Assembly: GCF_002838765.1 (NCBI RefSeq)
Contig: NZ_CP025120.1
Coordinates: forward strand, 744,001 to 808,000
DNA from: Kangiella profundi
GTDB lineage: Bacteria > Pseudomonadota > Gammaproteobacteria > Enterobacterales > Kangiellaceae
Direction: 5' to 3'
DNA length: 64,000 bases
Within the stretch, counting starts at the first letter, position 1; each line of letters opens with the position of its first letter. The translations under genes were made by a program, and so were the position numbers. The notes below the pieces were generated by a model. It saw nothing but the letters and a program-made list of their open reading frames with translations, was not told the origin of the DNA and did no database searches. Shown piece after piece: positions 45,137 to 52,809 of the stretch.

Positions 45137-46537
45137 ATGTTTGACAGTTTAAGTGATCGTCTCTCCGGTGCCCTGAAAACACTAAAAGGAAAGGGCAAAA
45201 TCAGTGAAGACAATATTAAGGATACGTTACGTGAAGTGCGCATGGCCTTGTTGGAGGCGGATGTTGCTTTGCCTGTGGTTAAAGCCTTTATTGGCGATGT
45301 AAAAGAGCGCGCTATGGGCGCAGAAGTTGGTAAGGCTCTCGATCCAGGCCAGGCTTTCATCAAAATCGTAAATGATGAATTGATTAAGGCGATGGGCGAG
45401 GCTAACGATGCCTTGAACCTGAGTGCCAAACCACCGGTCGTTATTTTGATGGCGGGTTTGCAGGGTGCGGGTAAAACGACCAGTGCCGGTAAACTGGCTC
45501 ATTTACTCAAAACTCGTGAAAAGAAATCTGTAATGGTTGCCAGTGCGGACGTTTATCGCCCTGCGGCAATTAAACAGCTGGAAACTGTTGCTGGTGAAGT
45601 TGGTGCCACCTTCTTCCCAAGTTCAACCGAGCAAAAGCCAATTGATATTGCTAATAACGCCATTAAAGAGGCGAAAAAGCAGTTTATTGATGTGGTCATT
45701 ATCGATACCGCCGGTCGCCTAGCCATTGATGAAGCCATGATGGAAGAGATCAAGGCACTACATGCCGCGATTGATCCTACAGAAACGCTCTTTGTGGTCG
45801 ACTCCATGACAGGTCAGGATGCGGCCAATACCGCCAAAGCTTTCAATGATGCTTTACCGTTAACAGGTGTCATTCTGACCAAAGCCGATGGTGATGCGCG
45901 TGGTGGTGCGGCTTTATCGATCCGTCATATTACCGGTAAGCCTATCAAGTTCATTGGTATGGGCGAGAAAATCGACCAGCTTGAACCATTCCACCCAGAG
46001 CGTGTGGCTTCAAGAATTCTGGGCATGGGCGATGTCCTAAGTTTAATTGAAGAAGTTGAGCGCAAGGTCGACAAGAAGAAAGCGGAAAAAGTTGCCAAGA
46101 AAATCATGAAAGGCAAAGGCTTCGATCTTGGTGATTTTCGGGACCAGCTTTTACAAATGAATAATATGGGTGGTATGGCCGGCTTAATGGACAAACTGCC
46201 GGGCATGGGGCAAATCCCAGAAGCTGCCAAACAAAAAGCCATGAACAACAAAATGACTGATCGCATGATTGCAATGATCAACTCAATGACCCCCAAAGAG
46301 CGCGCCCGCCCTGAGCTTATCAAAGGTTCTCGTAAGAAACGTATTGCCAATGGTTCAGGCACGCAAATTCAGGACGTGAACCGTTTGCTCAAGCAATTCA
46401 ATCAGATGCAGAAAATGATGAAGAAGCTTAAAGGCCCTGGTGGCATGATGAAAATGATGCGCGGCATGAAAGGTATGATGCCGCCGGGCGGTGGAATGGG
46501 TGGTGGGCCAGGTGGAATGCCTCCATTCGGTCGCTAA
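45137..46537 (+). CDS. ffh: Signal recognition particle protein Ffh
   Basis: GTPase of the SRP that brings nascent inner-membrane proteins to FtsY and the translocon. The N domain is followed by the G domain with GLQGAGKTT at 107-115, DTAGRLAID and TKADGDARGG. The M domain (about 300-466) is methionine-rich, with a Gly/Met/Pro tail that binds signal sequences and 4.5S RNA. At 466 aa it is close to E. coli (453 aa). A TATAAT (45089-45094) precedes it. No ordinary terminator follows; two structured repeats start 14 bases after the stop. Confidence 0.98.
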   Translation: MFDSLSDRLSGALKTLKGKGKISEDNIKDTLREVRMALLEADVALPVVKAFIGDVKERAMGAEVGKALDPGQAFIKIVNDELIKAMGEANDALNLSAKPPVVILMAGLQGAGKTTSAGKLAHLLKTREKKSVMVASADVYRPAAIKQLETVAGEVGATFFPSSTEQKPIDIANNAIKEAKKQFIDVVIIDTAGRLAIDEAMMEEIKALHAAIDPTETLFVVDSMTGQDAANTAKAFNDALPLTGVILTKADGDARGGAALSIRHITGKPIKFIGMGEKIDQLEPFHPERVASRILGMGDVLSLIEEVERKVDKKKAEKVAKKIMKGKGFDLGDFRDQLLQMNNMGGMAGLMDKLPGMGQIPEAAKQKAMNNKMTDRMIAMINSMTPKERARPELIKGSRKKRIANGSGTQIQDVNRLLKQFNQMQKMMKKLKGPGGMMKMMRGMKGMMPPGGGMGGGPGGMPPFGR

Positions 46538-46550
46538 AAGCTCCTAATAG

Positions 46551-46626
46551 CTTCGTTAAATATCCTTAACTTTTTGTCTCATTTACTTCTAGTAAACTAC
46601 GCCAAAAAGTTAAGGCATTTGCCTTG
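46551..46626. repeat. Structured intergenic repeat, copy C
   Basis: Block CTTCGTTA (46551-46558); outer stem CCTTAACTTTTTG (46564-46576) perfectly paired with CAAAAAGTTAAGG (46603-46615); then CTCA and an inner hairpin TTTAC-TTCTA-GTAAA (46582-46596), CTACGC, and CCTTG (46622-46626). Same order of blocks as the copies at 31097 and 63785, but both stems have different, still fully paired, sequences. It lies directly after ffh. Confidence 0.85.
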
Positions 46627-46672
46627 CTCTAGTAGCTTTTAAAATTCTTAGAATGGCTTAACTCACTGATTA

Positions 46673-46738
46673 CTTTGTTAAAAATCCTTTTCTCGCAGGT
46701 TACTTACTGAAGTAAGCGCCCAGCTTGGAAAGGATTTT
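46673..46738. repeat. Structured intergenic repeat, diverged copy D
   Basis: CTTTGTTA (46673-46680) is followed by outer stem AAAATCCTTT (46681-46690) paired with AAAGGATTTT (46729-46738). The inner hairpin is TTACTT-ACTG-AAGTAA (46700-46715), with CTC upstream and GCGCC downstream. The fold and the leading block match the family, but the loop is altered and the closing CCTTG is missing. It lies in tandem with copy C, filling the gap 46538-46798 together with it. Confidence 0.6.
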
Positions 46739-46798
46739 GTTTCGCACTAAGAGATTTCATTTAGCTAGAAAGTGTGTCCCAATTTAAGGCAAGGTCTA

Positions 46799-47497
46799 TC
46801 ACTTCTCTTCGGTAATAATTACGCTTCCTTTTTTTCTTTCCTCTTGAATGTACTCTTCCATAAGATCGATACCAGCCTTCATTTTCTTAAGATTCTCAGG
46901 CTGAATTTTCGCTGCAAATTCAAGACAGTCTTTACCGAAGGTGCTAACAAGATCTGGGATAGTGTTGCCTCCCCAAACGCTATTTATATTACATGCAACC
47001 TGAACCCTTTCGCAGGCGTTTACATTAATCTTAAGTCTGCTTCCAGTACATTTAGGGAATTCATCCTTCAGGTAAGCCAGGTAATTTTCCGCTACACCAA
47101 GGTTACTATACTGCCGGTAGATATCTGTTGATGACTTAACTATCTGTTCTTTTTGTTCTAGTGGGATGAGTGACTTTATATAGTCAAAATGCTGTGAAAG
47201 CTCTTTACTTCCGTCTTCTTTCGCTACTCTGGCCCAAGCGTAAGCCTTTTCAATATTTTTTTCGCCAGTCAATCCATTCATGTAGATGACGGATAAAATA
47301 TATTGAGAGTATTTGTCACCGGCCTTGGCTAGTTGTGAGTAAAGCTGTTGCGACTCTTCGTATTGTTCGTTTTGGAATAGCTCGTCTGCTTTTGCTATAT
47401 CGGACTCATTAATCACGTAAAACTCTTGGTTGCTAGCAAAAACTGTCTGAGAGCCAGATAGTAGAACGAAAGTAAGTAGTAATTTTTTGATATGCAT
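46799..47497 (-). CDS. Exported Sel1/TPR-like repeat protein
   Basis: A 232 aa protein with a clear signal peptide (MHIKKLLLTFVLLSGSQTVFA). One or two Sel1/TPR-like helical repeats follow (ADELFQNEQYEESQQLYSQL, YSQYILSVIYMNGLTGEKN, IEKAYAWARVAKEDG). The C-terminal part has four Cys (CTGSRL, NACERVQVAC, GKDC) that may form disulfides. Sel1 proteins usually mediate protein contacts in the envelope. Function unknown; single gene. Confidence 0.7.
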   Translation of the reverse strand: MHIKKLLLTFVLLSGSQTVFASNQEFYVINESDIAKADELFQNEQYEESQQLYSQLAKAGDKYSQYILSVIYMNGLTGEKNIEKAYAWARVAKEDGSKELSQHFDYIKSLIPLEQKEQIVKSSTDIYRQYSNLGVAENYLAYLKDEFPKCTGSRLKINVNACERVQVACNINSVWGGNTIPDLVSTFGKDCLEFAAKIQPENLKKMKAGIDLMEEYIQEERKKGSVIITEEK

Positions 47498-47646
47498 AAT
47501 CCTTTTTTCCTTTGCTCTTTAAATTGTTGCCATTTCTAAGACGTTACTGGAATTAGAACGGTGACAAAATATATTCAACTGAAACATGGGCTAGTAAGAC
47601 AGTAGAATGGGTCGGCTGCTGAGAATATACCTTACCTAGGTAAGTA

Positions 47647-47682
47647 AATCAGGATTAGGCTAATATCTACCTAACCCTGATT
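47647..47682 (-). terminator. Hairpin downstream of the zinc-ribbon gene
   Basis: AATCAGG-A-TTAGG (47647-47659) pairs with CCTAA-C-CCTGATT (47670-47682), twelve pairs and one mismatch. Read on the minus strand it is followed by TTTACTT, so it may end the zinc-ribbon gene. A separate 14-base palindrome CTTACCTAGGTAAG stands beside it at 47631-47644. The rest of the gap 47498-47702 shows nothing. Confidence 0.5.
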
Positions 47683-47702
47683 AATGTGAAGTGTGACAGA
47701 AG

Positions 47703-47996
47703 TTAAAAGTCAAACAGTTCGCCGAGCAGGCTTTTCTTCTTTTTGCGTTTGTAATGATCGTTATTGCTGTAGCCATGATCTCGATATTTGGATTCTTTGT
47801 AGAGATCATCACGATATCTAGGCTCTTGAGCTTGAGATTGTGGTGTTGCAGCTTGAGCGGGTGCTGAGCGTTCAATAATTTTATCCAGCTCCCCTCGGTC
47901 TAGCCAAACCCCGCGGCATTTGGGGCAATAGTCTATTTCAATTCCTTCACGAGTAGTCATGGCTAAATCAACACCGTCACAAACAGGGCATTGCAT
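47703..47996 (-). CDS. Zinc-ribbon protein, zf-TFIIB type
   Basis: A 97 aa protein with an N-terminal zinc ribbon (CPVCDG, then DYCPKCRGVWLDRGELDKII), the standard zf-TFIIB family signature. A Gln/Tyr/Arg-rich linker and a basic end (YKRKKKKSLLGELFDF) follow. Family members are widespread and uncharacterised, and nucleic acid or protein binding is only assumed. AAAGGAG precedes the start. Single gene, divergent from the rpsP operon across a 369-base gap that also holds a 14-base palindrome (48058-48071). Confidence 0.85.
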   Translation of the reverse strand: MQCPVCDGVDLAMTTREGIEIDYCPKCRGVWLDRGELDKIIERSAPAQAATPQSQAQEPRYRDDLYKESKYRDHGYSNNDHYKRKKKKSLLGELFDF

Positions 47997-48245
47997 TATG
48001 GTAACTCCTTTAACATTATGATTAATAATCGATGTATTTATTTATACCAATATCGGGGATACTTGAGTATCAATCAAGATTAAAGATTCGTCAGTAAATG
48101 TAACAACGCCGAATAAAAGCCATTAACTATAATTTTGACTGGGATTTTTGGAACGAATTTGTAGGGGCGGGGAAGCTAAACTCCCGCTATTTGCAAAATC
48201 TTTGGAATAGGACGGTAAATAAAGGGTTTTTTTTAGGTAAAATCG

Positions 48246-48275
48246 TTTCCAAATACCATGTATTTAATGTAAAAT
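48246..48275 (+). promoter_or_regulatory. Likely promoter of the rpsP operon
   Basis: TTTCCA (48246-48251) and TAAAAT (48270-48275) with an 18-base spacer, about 90 bases before the rpsP start. The -10 and discriminator GTAAAATTCGCGCTCTT differ from the purL promoter by one base. A G+C-rich discriminator after the -10 is typical of promoters under ppGpp control. A leader of about 85 bases follows; no fold is claimed. Confidence 0.55.
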
Positions 48276-48365
48276 TCGCGCTCTTAAAATTTTGAAAGCC
48301 CTTAAAAGCCTCAATTCCTGGCGCTTTTTGGGCTGTTTTGTACTTAAAACAGAGGATTTGAACGT

Positions 48366-48611
48366 ATGGTAACCATTCGTTTAGCTCGTGGTGGTTCTAA
48401 AAAACGCCCATTTTACCATGTAGTAGTTGCTGATGTTCGCGCACGTCGTGACGGCCGTTTCATCGAGCGTGTTGGTTTCTTCAACCCAGTTGCACGTGGT
48501 AACGAAGAGCGTTTACGCCTTGATAACGACCGTATCCAACACTGGATCGGTGAAGGCGCGCAAACAACTGACCGCGTAGCTGCTTTAATTAAACAAGCTA
48601 CTAAAGCTTAA
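48366..48611 (+). CDS. rpsP: 30S ribosomal protein S16
   Basis: An 81 aa ribosomal protein needed for 30S assembly; its start [20 protein letters not shown] is the S16 signature. First gene of the rpsP-rimM-trmD-rplS operon, with rimM 37 bases downstream. AGAGGA lies close before the start. Confidence 0.99.
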   Translation: MVTIRLARGGSKKRPFYHVVVADVRARRDGRFIERVGFFNPVARGNEERLRLDNDRIQHWIGEGAQTTDRVAALIKQATKA

Positions 48612-48648
48612 TTAAATCGTTGTAACAAACTGATTTAATAGGTTTTTT

Positions 48649-49170
48649 ATGTCTGAAGTTTTTAAGCCGCTGATTGTCGGTAAATTAAACGGAGCTTCTG
48701 GCATAAAAGGGTGGGTAAAAGTCTATTCTTATACCGACCCGAAGGAGAATATCCTGAATTATAGTCCATGGTATTTGAAGCTGGATGGCCAATGGCAAAA
48801 AGTTTCAATTATTAATGGGCGTGAACAGGGTAAGACTGTGGTAGCCCAGCTTGAAGGTTGTAATGACCGAAATACGGCTGAGAGTTACCGTGGCGTTGAG
48901 ATTGCAATCGAAGAGTCTCAACTGCCTCAGCTTGAAGATGGTGAGTATTACTGGCGTGATCTGATTGGATTAACGGTGGTAAACCTTGCTGGTGAAGAGC
49001 TGGGAACAGTCAAGAAAATGATGGAAACAGGTGCTAATGACGTATTAGTAGTTAAAACAGCTTCGAAAGAAGAGCTATTAATACCCTATGTACCTGAGTA
49101 TAGCGTGATGAAAGTCGATCTGGATTCTAAGCAGATTACGGTTGACTGGGAGTTAGACTATCAGTCATGA
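48649..49170 (+). CDS. rimM: Ribosome maturation factor RimM
   Basis: A 173 aa protein that helps mature the 30S head around S19. The N-terminal barrel (VGKLNGASGIKGWVKVYSYT) and the C-terminal PRC-type barrel (YYWRDLIGLTVVN, EELLIPYVPEYS) are both present. Second gene of the operon; trmD begins 19 bases after its stop. Confidence 0.97.
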   Translation: MSEVFKPLIVGKLNGASGIKGWVKVYSYTDPKENILNYSPWYLKLDGQWQKVSIINGREQGKTVVAQLEGCNDRNTAESYRGVEIAIEESQLPQLEDGEYYWRDLIGLTVVNLAGEELGTVKKMMETGANDVLVVKTASKEELLIPYVPEYSVMKVDLDSKQITVDWELDYQS

Positions 49171-49189
49171 ATGACATGAGGTTCAGCGC

Positions 49190-49957
49190 ATGAACATTCA
49201 TGTGATTTCTTTGTTTCCTGCCATGTTCGATGGCGTAATGGAACAAGGCGTAGTTGGCAGGGCGGTTAAGCAAGGTAAAGTGAACTTTGCGGTAACTAAC
49301 CCCAGGGACTTCACAACGGACAAGCATAGAACCGTTGATGACAGACCTTATGGTGGTGGCCCTGGCATGTTAATGATGACCCAGCCACTGACCGAAGCTA
49401 TACGTTACGCTGAAACTCGAATGAGTTTGCAGGAACCATCACAACCTGTTTACAAAATATATCTGTCGCCACAGGGACGCAGACTTAACCACCAGGTGGT
49501 TAAGGATTTGGCCGAGAAGCCTAACCTGTTACTAGTAGCAGGGCGTTATGAAGGTATCGATGAACGCATCATTGAATCAGAAATTGATGATGAAATTTCA
49601 CTCGGTGACTTTGTATTAAGTGGTGGCGAGATTGCAGCTATGGCTGTGATCGATGCAGTAGTCAGAATGCAGCCGGGGGTGCTCGGACATGAAGACTCTG
49701 CGGTTGAGGACTCTTTTGCGGAGGGTTTGTTGGATCATCCGCATTATACTAGACCTGAGGTTTTCGAAGGTCGGCAGGTCCCGCCCATATTGCTCAGTGG
49801 CGATCATGATAACATTCGTCGCTGGAGGCTGAAGCAATCTCTGGGGAGAACCTGGTTGAGACGTAAGGATTTGTTGGACGTCATGCAATTGAATGACGAG
49901 CAGCAAAAACTCTTACAGGAATTTATTGAAGAATACGAAGCACATTTGAGCAAGTAG
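49190..49957 (+). CDS. trmD: tRNA (guanine37-N1)-methyltransferase
   Basis: SPOUT-fold enzyme that makes m1G37 and so prevents +1 frameshifts. At 255 aa it equals the E. coli length. Signatures are [22 protein letters not shown], the knot segment ([22 protein letters not shown]) and [12 protein letters not shown]. Third in the operon; GAGG precedes its start. Confidence 0.98.
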   Translation: MNIHVISLFPAMFDGVMEQGVVGRAVKQGKVNFAVTNPRDFTTDKHRTVDDRPYGGGPGMLMMTQPLTEAIRYAETRMSLQEPSQPVYKIYLSPQGRRLNHQVVKDLAEKPNLLLVAGRYEGIDERIIESEIDDEISLGDFVLSGGEIAAMAVIDAVVRMQPGVLGHEDSAVEDSFAEGLLDHPHYTRPEVFEGRQVPPILLSGDHDNIRRWRLKQSLGRTWLRRKDLLDVMQLNDEQQKLLQEFIEEYEAHLSK

Positions 49958-50011
49958 TCTTCCAACGATTAATTTTGAACGAGCGAGAGCTCGAATGAGG
50001 AGCATACAGCC

Positions 50012-50368
50012 ATGAGTAACATCATCCAGCAATTAGAAGCTGAGCAAATGACTAAAGAAGTACCAACATTTGGTGCCGGTGATACCGTTATTGTTCAGGT
50101 TAAAGTTAAAGAAGGTAACCGTGAGCGTTTACAGGCTTTTGAAGGTGTTGTAATTGCAAAGCGTAACCGTGGTCTTAATTCTGCGTTCACAGTGCGTAAG
50201 ATTTCTTCTGGTGTAGGCGTTGAGCGTACATTCCAGACATACAGCCCACTGATCGACAGCATTGAAGTTAAACGTCGTGGTGATGTTCGTAAAGCGAAAA
50301 TCTACTACTTGCGTGAGCGTTCAGGTAAATCTGCACGTATTAAAGAAAAATTGGCTAATAGAAAGTAA
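50012..50368 (+). CDS. rplS: 50S ribosomal protein L19
   Basis: A 118 aa ribosomal protein at the 30S/50S interface; [20 protein letters not shown] and [16 protein letters not shown] are diagnostic. Last gene of the rpsP operon, with GAGGAG upstream and a strong terminator 17 bases after the stop. Confidence 0.99.
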   Translation: MSNIIQQLEAEQMTKEVPTFGAGDTVIVQVKVKEGNRERLQAFEGVVIAKRNRGLNSAFTVRKISSGVGVERTFQTYSPLIDSIEVKRRGDVRKAKIYYLRERSGKSARIKEKLANRK

Positions 50369-50385
50369 TCGCCTTTTTTCTCCAG

Positions 50386-50413
50386 AAAAAGCAGTCTCAG
50401 GACTGCTTTTTTT
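50386..50413 (+). terminator. Terminator of the rpsP operon
   Basis: AAAAAGCAGTC (50386-50396), loop TCAG, GACTGC (50401-50406) and seven T. Confidence 0.93.
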
Positions 50414-50471
50414 GTGCCTGTATCATGGTAATCTGGTAAAGTCTATGCACTTTAGATTGTGATGTCCGGGT

Positions 50472-51359
50472 ATGAGCGAACAGATTATTGAACAGTTTTG
50501 CGATCAGGTATGGATGGAGCAGGGGTTATCTGATGCAACTTTGTCCAGTTATCGTAGCGATCTGAAATTATTCAGCAAATGGCTGCAGAAGCAGGGAAAA
50601 ACTTTAACTAACTCTGCCCCGTCAGATATTCAGCAATATCTAGCTGAACGCTACAGTAAACAATATAGCAGTCGCTCTACAGCTCGATTTCTATCTTCTG
50701 CGCGTAAATTTTACCGTTATCTTCTTCAGTCTAATCAGATTAAAGTTGACCCCACCCAACAGATTGAGAGCCCCAAGATACAACCACCTGTACCTAAGTC
50801 ACTGAGCGAGGATGAGGTTGATAATTTACTCAGCCAACCCGATCTGGATACAGCTCTTGGTTTGCGTGATAAAGCGATGTTGGAATTGCTCTATAGCAGT
50901 GGATTACGGATAACCGAACTTATCTCTGTCGAAATGAATCAGATTGGATTTCAGCAAGGCGTGATGCGAGTGATTGGTAAGGGTAATAAGGAACGCATAG
51001 TACCGATTGGTGAGGAAGCTCTACAGGCAATAGCGCAGTACATACGACACGGGAGGGCTGAATTGGCCAATGAAAAAGTGTCTGACTGGTTATTCTTGAG
51101 CACAAGAGGGCAGCGCATGACCCGCCAGACTTTTTGGCATCGTATAAAGTTTTATGCAAAAACTGCAGGTATTCGTAAACACCTGTCGCCCCATACCCTA
51201 CGTCATGCGTTTGCTACGCACCTACTTAATCATGGTGCTGATTTAAGAACCTTGCAAATGTTGTTGGGGCATAGTGATTTATCAACTACGCAAATCTATA
51301 CCTATGTTGCTAAAGAGCGGCTGAAGCAATTGCATAGCCAGCATCATCCTCGAGGTTAG
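50472..51359 (+). CDS. xerD: Site-specific tyrosine recombinase XerD
   Basis: Resolves chromosome dimers at dif with XerC under FtsK control. At 295 aa it is close to E. coli (298 aa). The N-terminal SAM-like domain (EQGLSDATLSSYRSDL) is followed by the catalytic domain with Arg in SSGLRITEL, HTLRHAFATHLL, LLGHSDLSTTQIYTYV and nucleophile Tyr276. The xerD-dsbC-recJ order, as in E. coli, favours XerD over XerC. Confidence 0.95.
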   Translation: MSEQIIEQFCDQVWMEQGLSDATLSSYRSDLKLFSKWLQKQGKTLTNSAPSDIQQYLAERYSKQYSSRSTARFLSSARKFYRYLLQSNQIKVDPTQQIESPKIQPPVPKSLSEDEVDNLLSQPDLDTALGLRDKAMLELLYSSGLRITELISVEMNQIGFQQGVMRVIGKGNKERIVPIGEEALQAIAQYIRHGRAELANEKVSDWLFLSTRGQRMTRQTFWHRIKFYAKTAGIRKHLSPHTLRHAFATHLLNHGADLRTLQMLLGHSDLSTTQIYTYVAKERLKQLHSQHHPRG

Positions 51360-51504
51360 TCAGGTTACCATTTTAGGGTGTAAAAGTTTGTAAATCGGCT
51401 TAATTCCTTGCCTTAGGCTAGCTAGAATGAAAAAACTAACGGTGCGCTCGTTATCTTTGGGTGAACCTTCTAAATTTTAATTGACGTCCTGGAGTTCCTA
51501 TTCA

Positions 51505-52263
51505 ATGAAAAAGCTGTTTGTTCTTTTAATCGTTAGCTTTTGTATACCACTTGCTACTGCAGCCAGTAAAGCTCTCAGCGAAGAGGAAATAATAGCAATG
51601 CTTGAAGCGCGCTTCCCGGGAGCGGTCATCGAGCATGTAGCTCCATCCGAAGTTGACTCCCTCTATTCTTTCGTACTGCAAGGAGACCTCTATTACATCT
51701 CCAATGATGGTAAGTATTTGATTGATGGAAAGATGCTGGATATTTCTGAAGAGAAAATTCGTAATATCTCAATGGAACGCATGAGTCAGATTGATCAGAT
51801 GAAATCACCAATGCGTAAGCGTGAAATGGCTAAAGTGAAAGATGACGACATGGTGATTTTCAAGGCACCCAATGAAGAGCATGTTATAAGCGTTTTTACT
51901 GACATCGACTGTGGTTACTGTCAGAAAATGCATCGTGAGCGTGATGATTATCTAAGTAGAGGGATTACCATTCGTTATCTGGCATTTCCAAGAGCAGGTT
52001 TGAACTCATCCTCAGCTGATAAACTAAAAGGTATTTGGTGTGCAAAGGATCAGCAGACAGCTATGACGGAAGCGAAAATTGACCGCAAGTATCGTGAAGG
52101 TAATTGTCAAACGCCATTCGCAGAGCAAATGAGTCTGGTTCGTAAATTCGGTATCCGTGGTACTCCAGGAATCATCCTGGAAAATGGTGACTTAATTGGT
52201 GGCTACTTGCCAGCTGAGATTATGCGTCAGCGCCTTGACCAGTTAAAGAAAGAGCAAAAATAA
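51505..52263 (+). CDS. dsbC: Thiol:disulfide interchange protein DsbC
   Basis: Periplasmic disulfide isomerase. ATG 51505 (MKKLFVLLIVSF) begins a signal peptide cut near ATAASKA, with GGAG 10 bases upstream; a TTG at 51481 was rejected. The N-terminal dimerisation domain carries YYISNDGKYLIDGKMLDI. The thioredoxin domain has the redox pair CGYC at residues 136-139 and the second Cys pair (WCAKD, GNCQTP) seen in DsbC, with cis-Pro in RGTPGI. It sits between xerD and recJ as in E. coli, followed by a terminator. Confidence 0.96.
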   Translation: MKKLFVLLIVSFCIPLATAASKALSEEEIIAMLEARFPGAVIEHVAPSEVDSLYSFVLQGDLYYISNDGKYLIDGKMLDISEEKIRNISMERMSQIDQMKSPMRKREMAKVKDDDMVIFKAPNEEHVISVFTDIDCGYCQKMHRERDDYLSRGITIRYLAFPRAGLNSSSADKLKGIWCAKDQQTAMTEAKIDRKYREGNCQTPFAEQMSLVRKFGIRGTPGIILENGDLIGGYLPAEIMRQRLDQLKKEQK

Positions 52264-52287
52264 GCTAATACCAAACCTTCCAAAAGG

Positions 52288-52319
52288 CCTGCTTTGTTTA
52301 TGATAAAGCAGGTTTTTTT
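52288..52319 (+). terminator. Terminator of dsbC
   Basis: CCTGCTTT (52288-52295), a 9-base loop, AAAGCAGG (52305-52312) and seven T. Confidence 0.92.
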
Positions 52320-52348
52320 CATTTTAGAGTGGCGCTAAATTTAATTTA

Positions 52349-52747
52349 CTATGGGTAGAGAAGTGCCAGAACATTCCTTCCATCGCTGGCCAGAATAGTA
52401 TAAGTGCGGCAGGCGGCATCGGTCGCCATTACCTCGAGCGGCGTCCCCATCATCTGAGCCGCCTCCAGTAAGTCCCAGGAAGGAAAGTCTTGATTTTCAC
52501 CCGTTCCTAGAATAACTACTTCGTAGCTTGCAATATCAAGTTCGGTTAAAGTTTGCTTATCCAGCTTTGAGACTTTATCTGGCAACAAATTGTCGTACAA
52601 GTCTTCAAGGCCAAGAGCAATTGGGACCTGATATGTCGCATCATTAATGATAATAGAACCTTTGCGATAGGATCGTATGGTGTAACGACCACTAGTCTTG
52701 TCTTGCGAAAAATCCATAGAAGGTTTTAATCGGTTGTGATGTGTCAC
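52349..52747 (-). CDS. Mth938-domain protein
   Basis: A 132 aa protein of the Mth938/NDUFAF3-like fold (ASYEVVILGTGENQDFPSWD, then LEVMATDAACRTYTILASDG). In mitochondria relatives assist complex I assembly; in bacteria the role is unknown. The first start is GTG 52747, while ATG 52717 (MDFSQDKTSGRYTIRSY) is also possible; neither has a good ribosome binding site. It is inserted on the opposite strand between dsbC and recJ, which are cotranscribed neighbours in E. coli. Confidence 0.85.
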   Translation of the reverse strand: MTHHNRLKPSMDFSQDKTSGRYTIRSYRKGSIIINDATYQVPIALGLEDLYDNLLPDKVSKLDKQTLTELDIASYEVVILGTGENQDFPSWDLLEAAQMMGTPLEVMATDAACRTYTILASDGRNVLALLYP

Positions 52748-52809
52748 TATAATAGCAACTCATTGATTGCCTGATCAAAGCGTCAATTTCTCAACAACTA
52801 ATAATTAAT

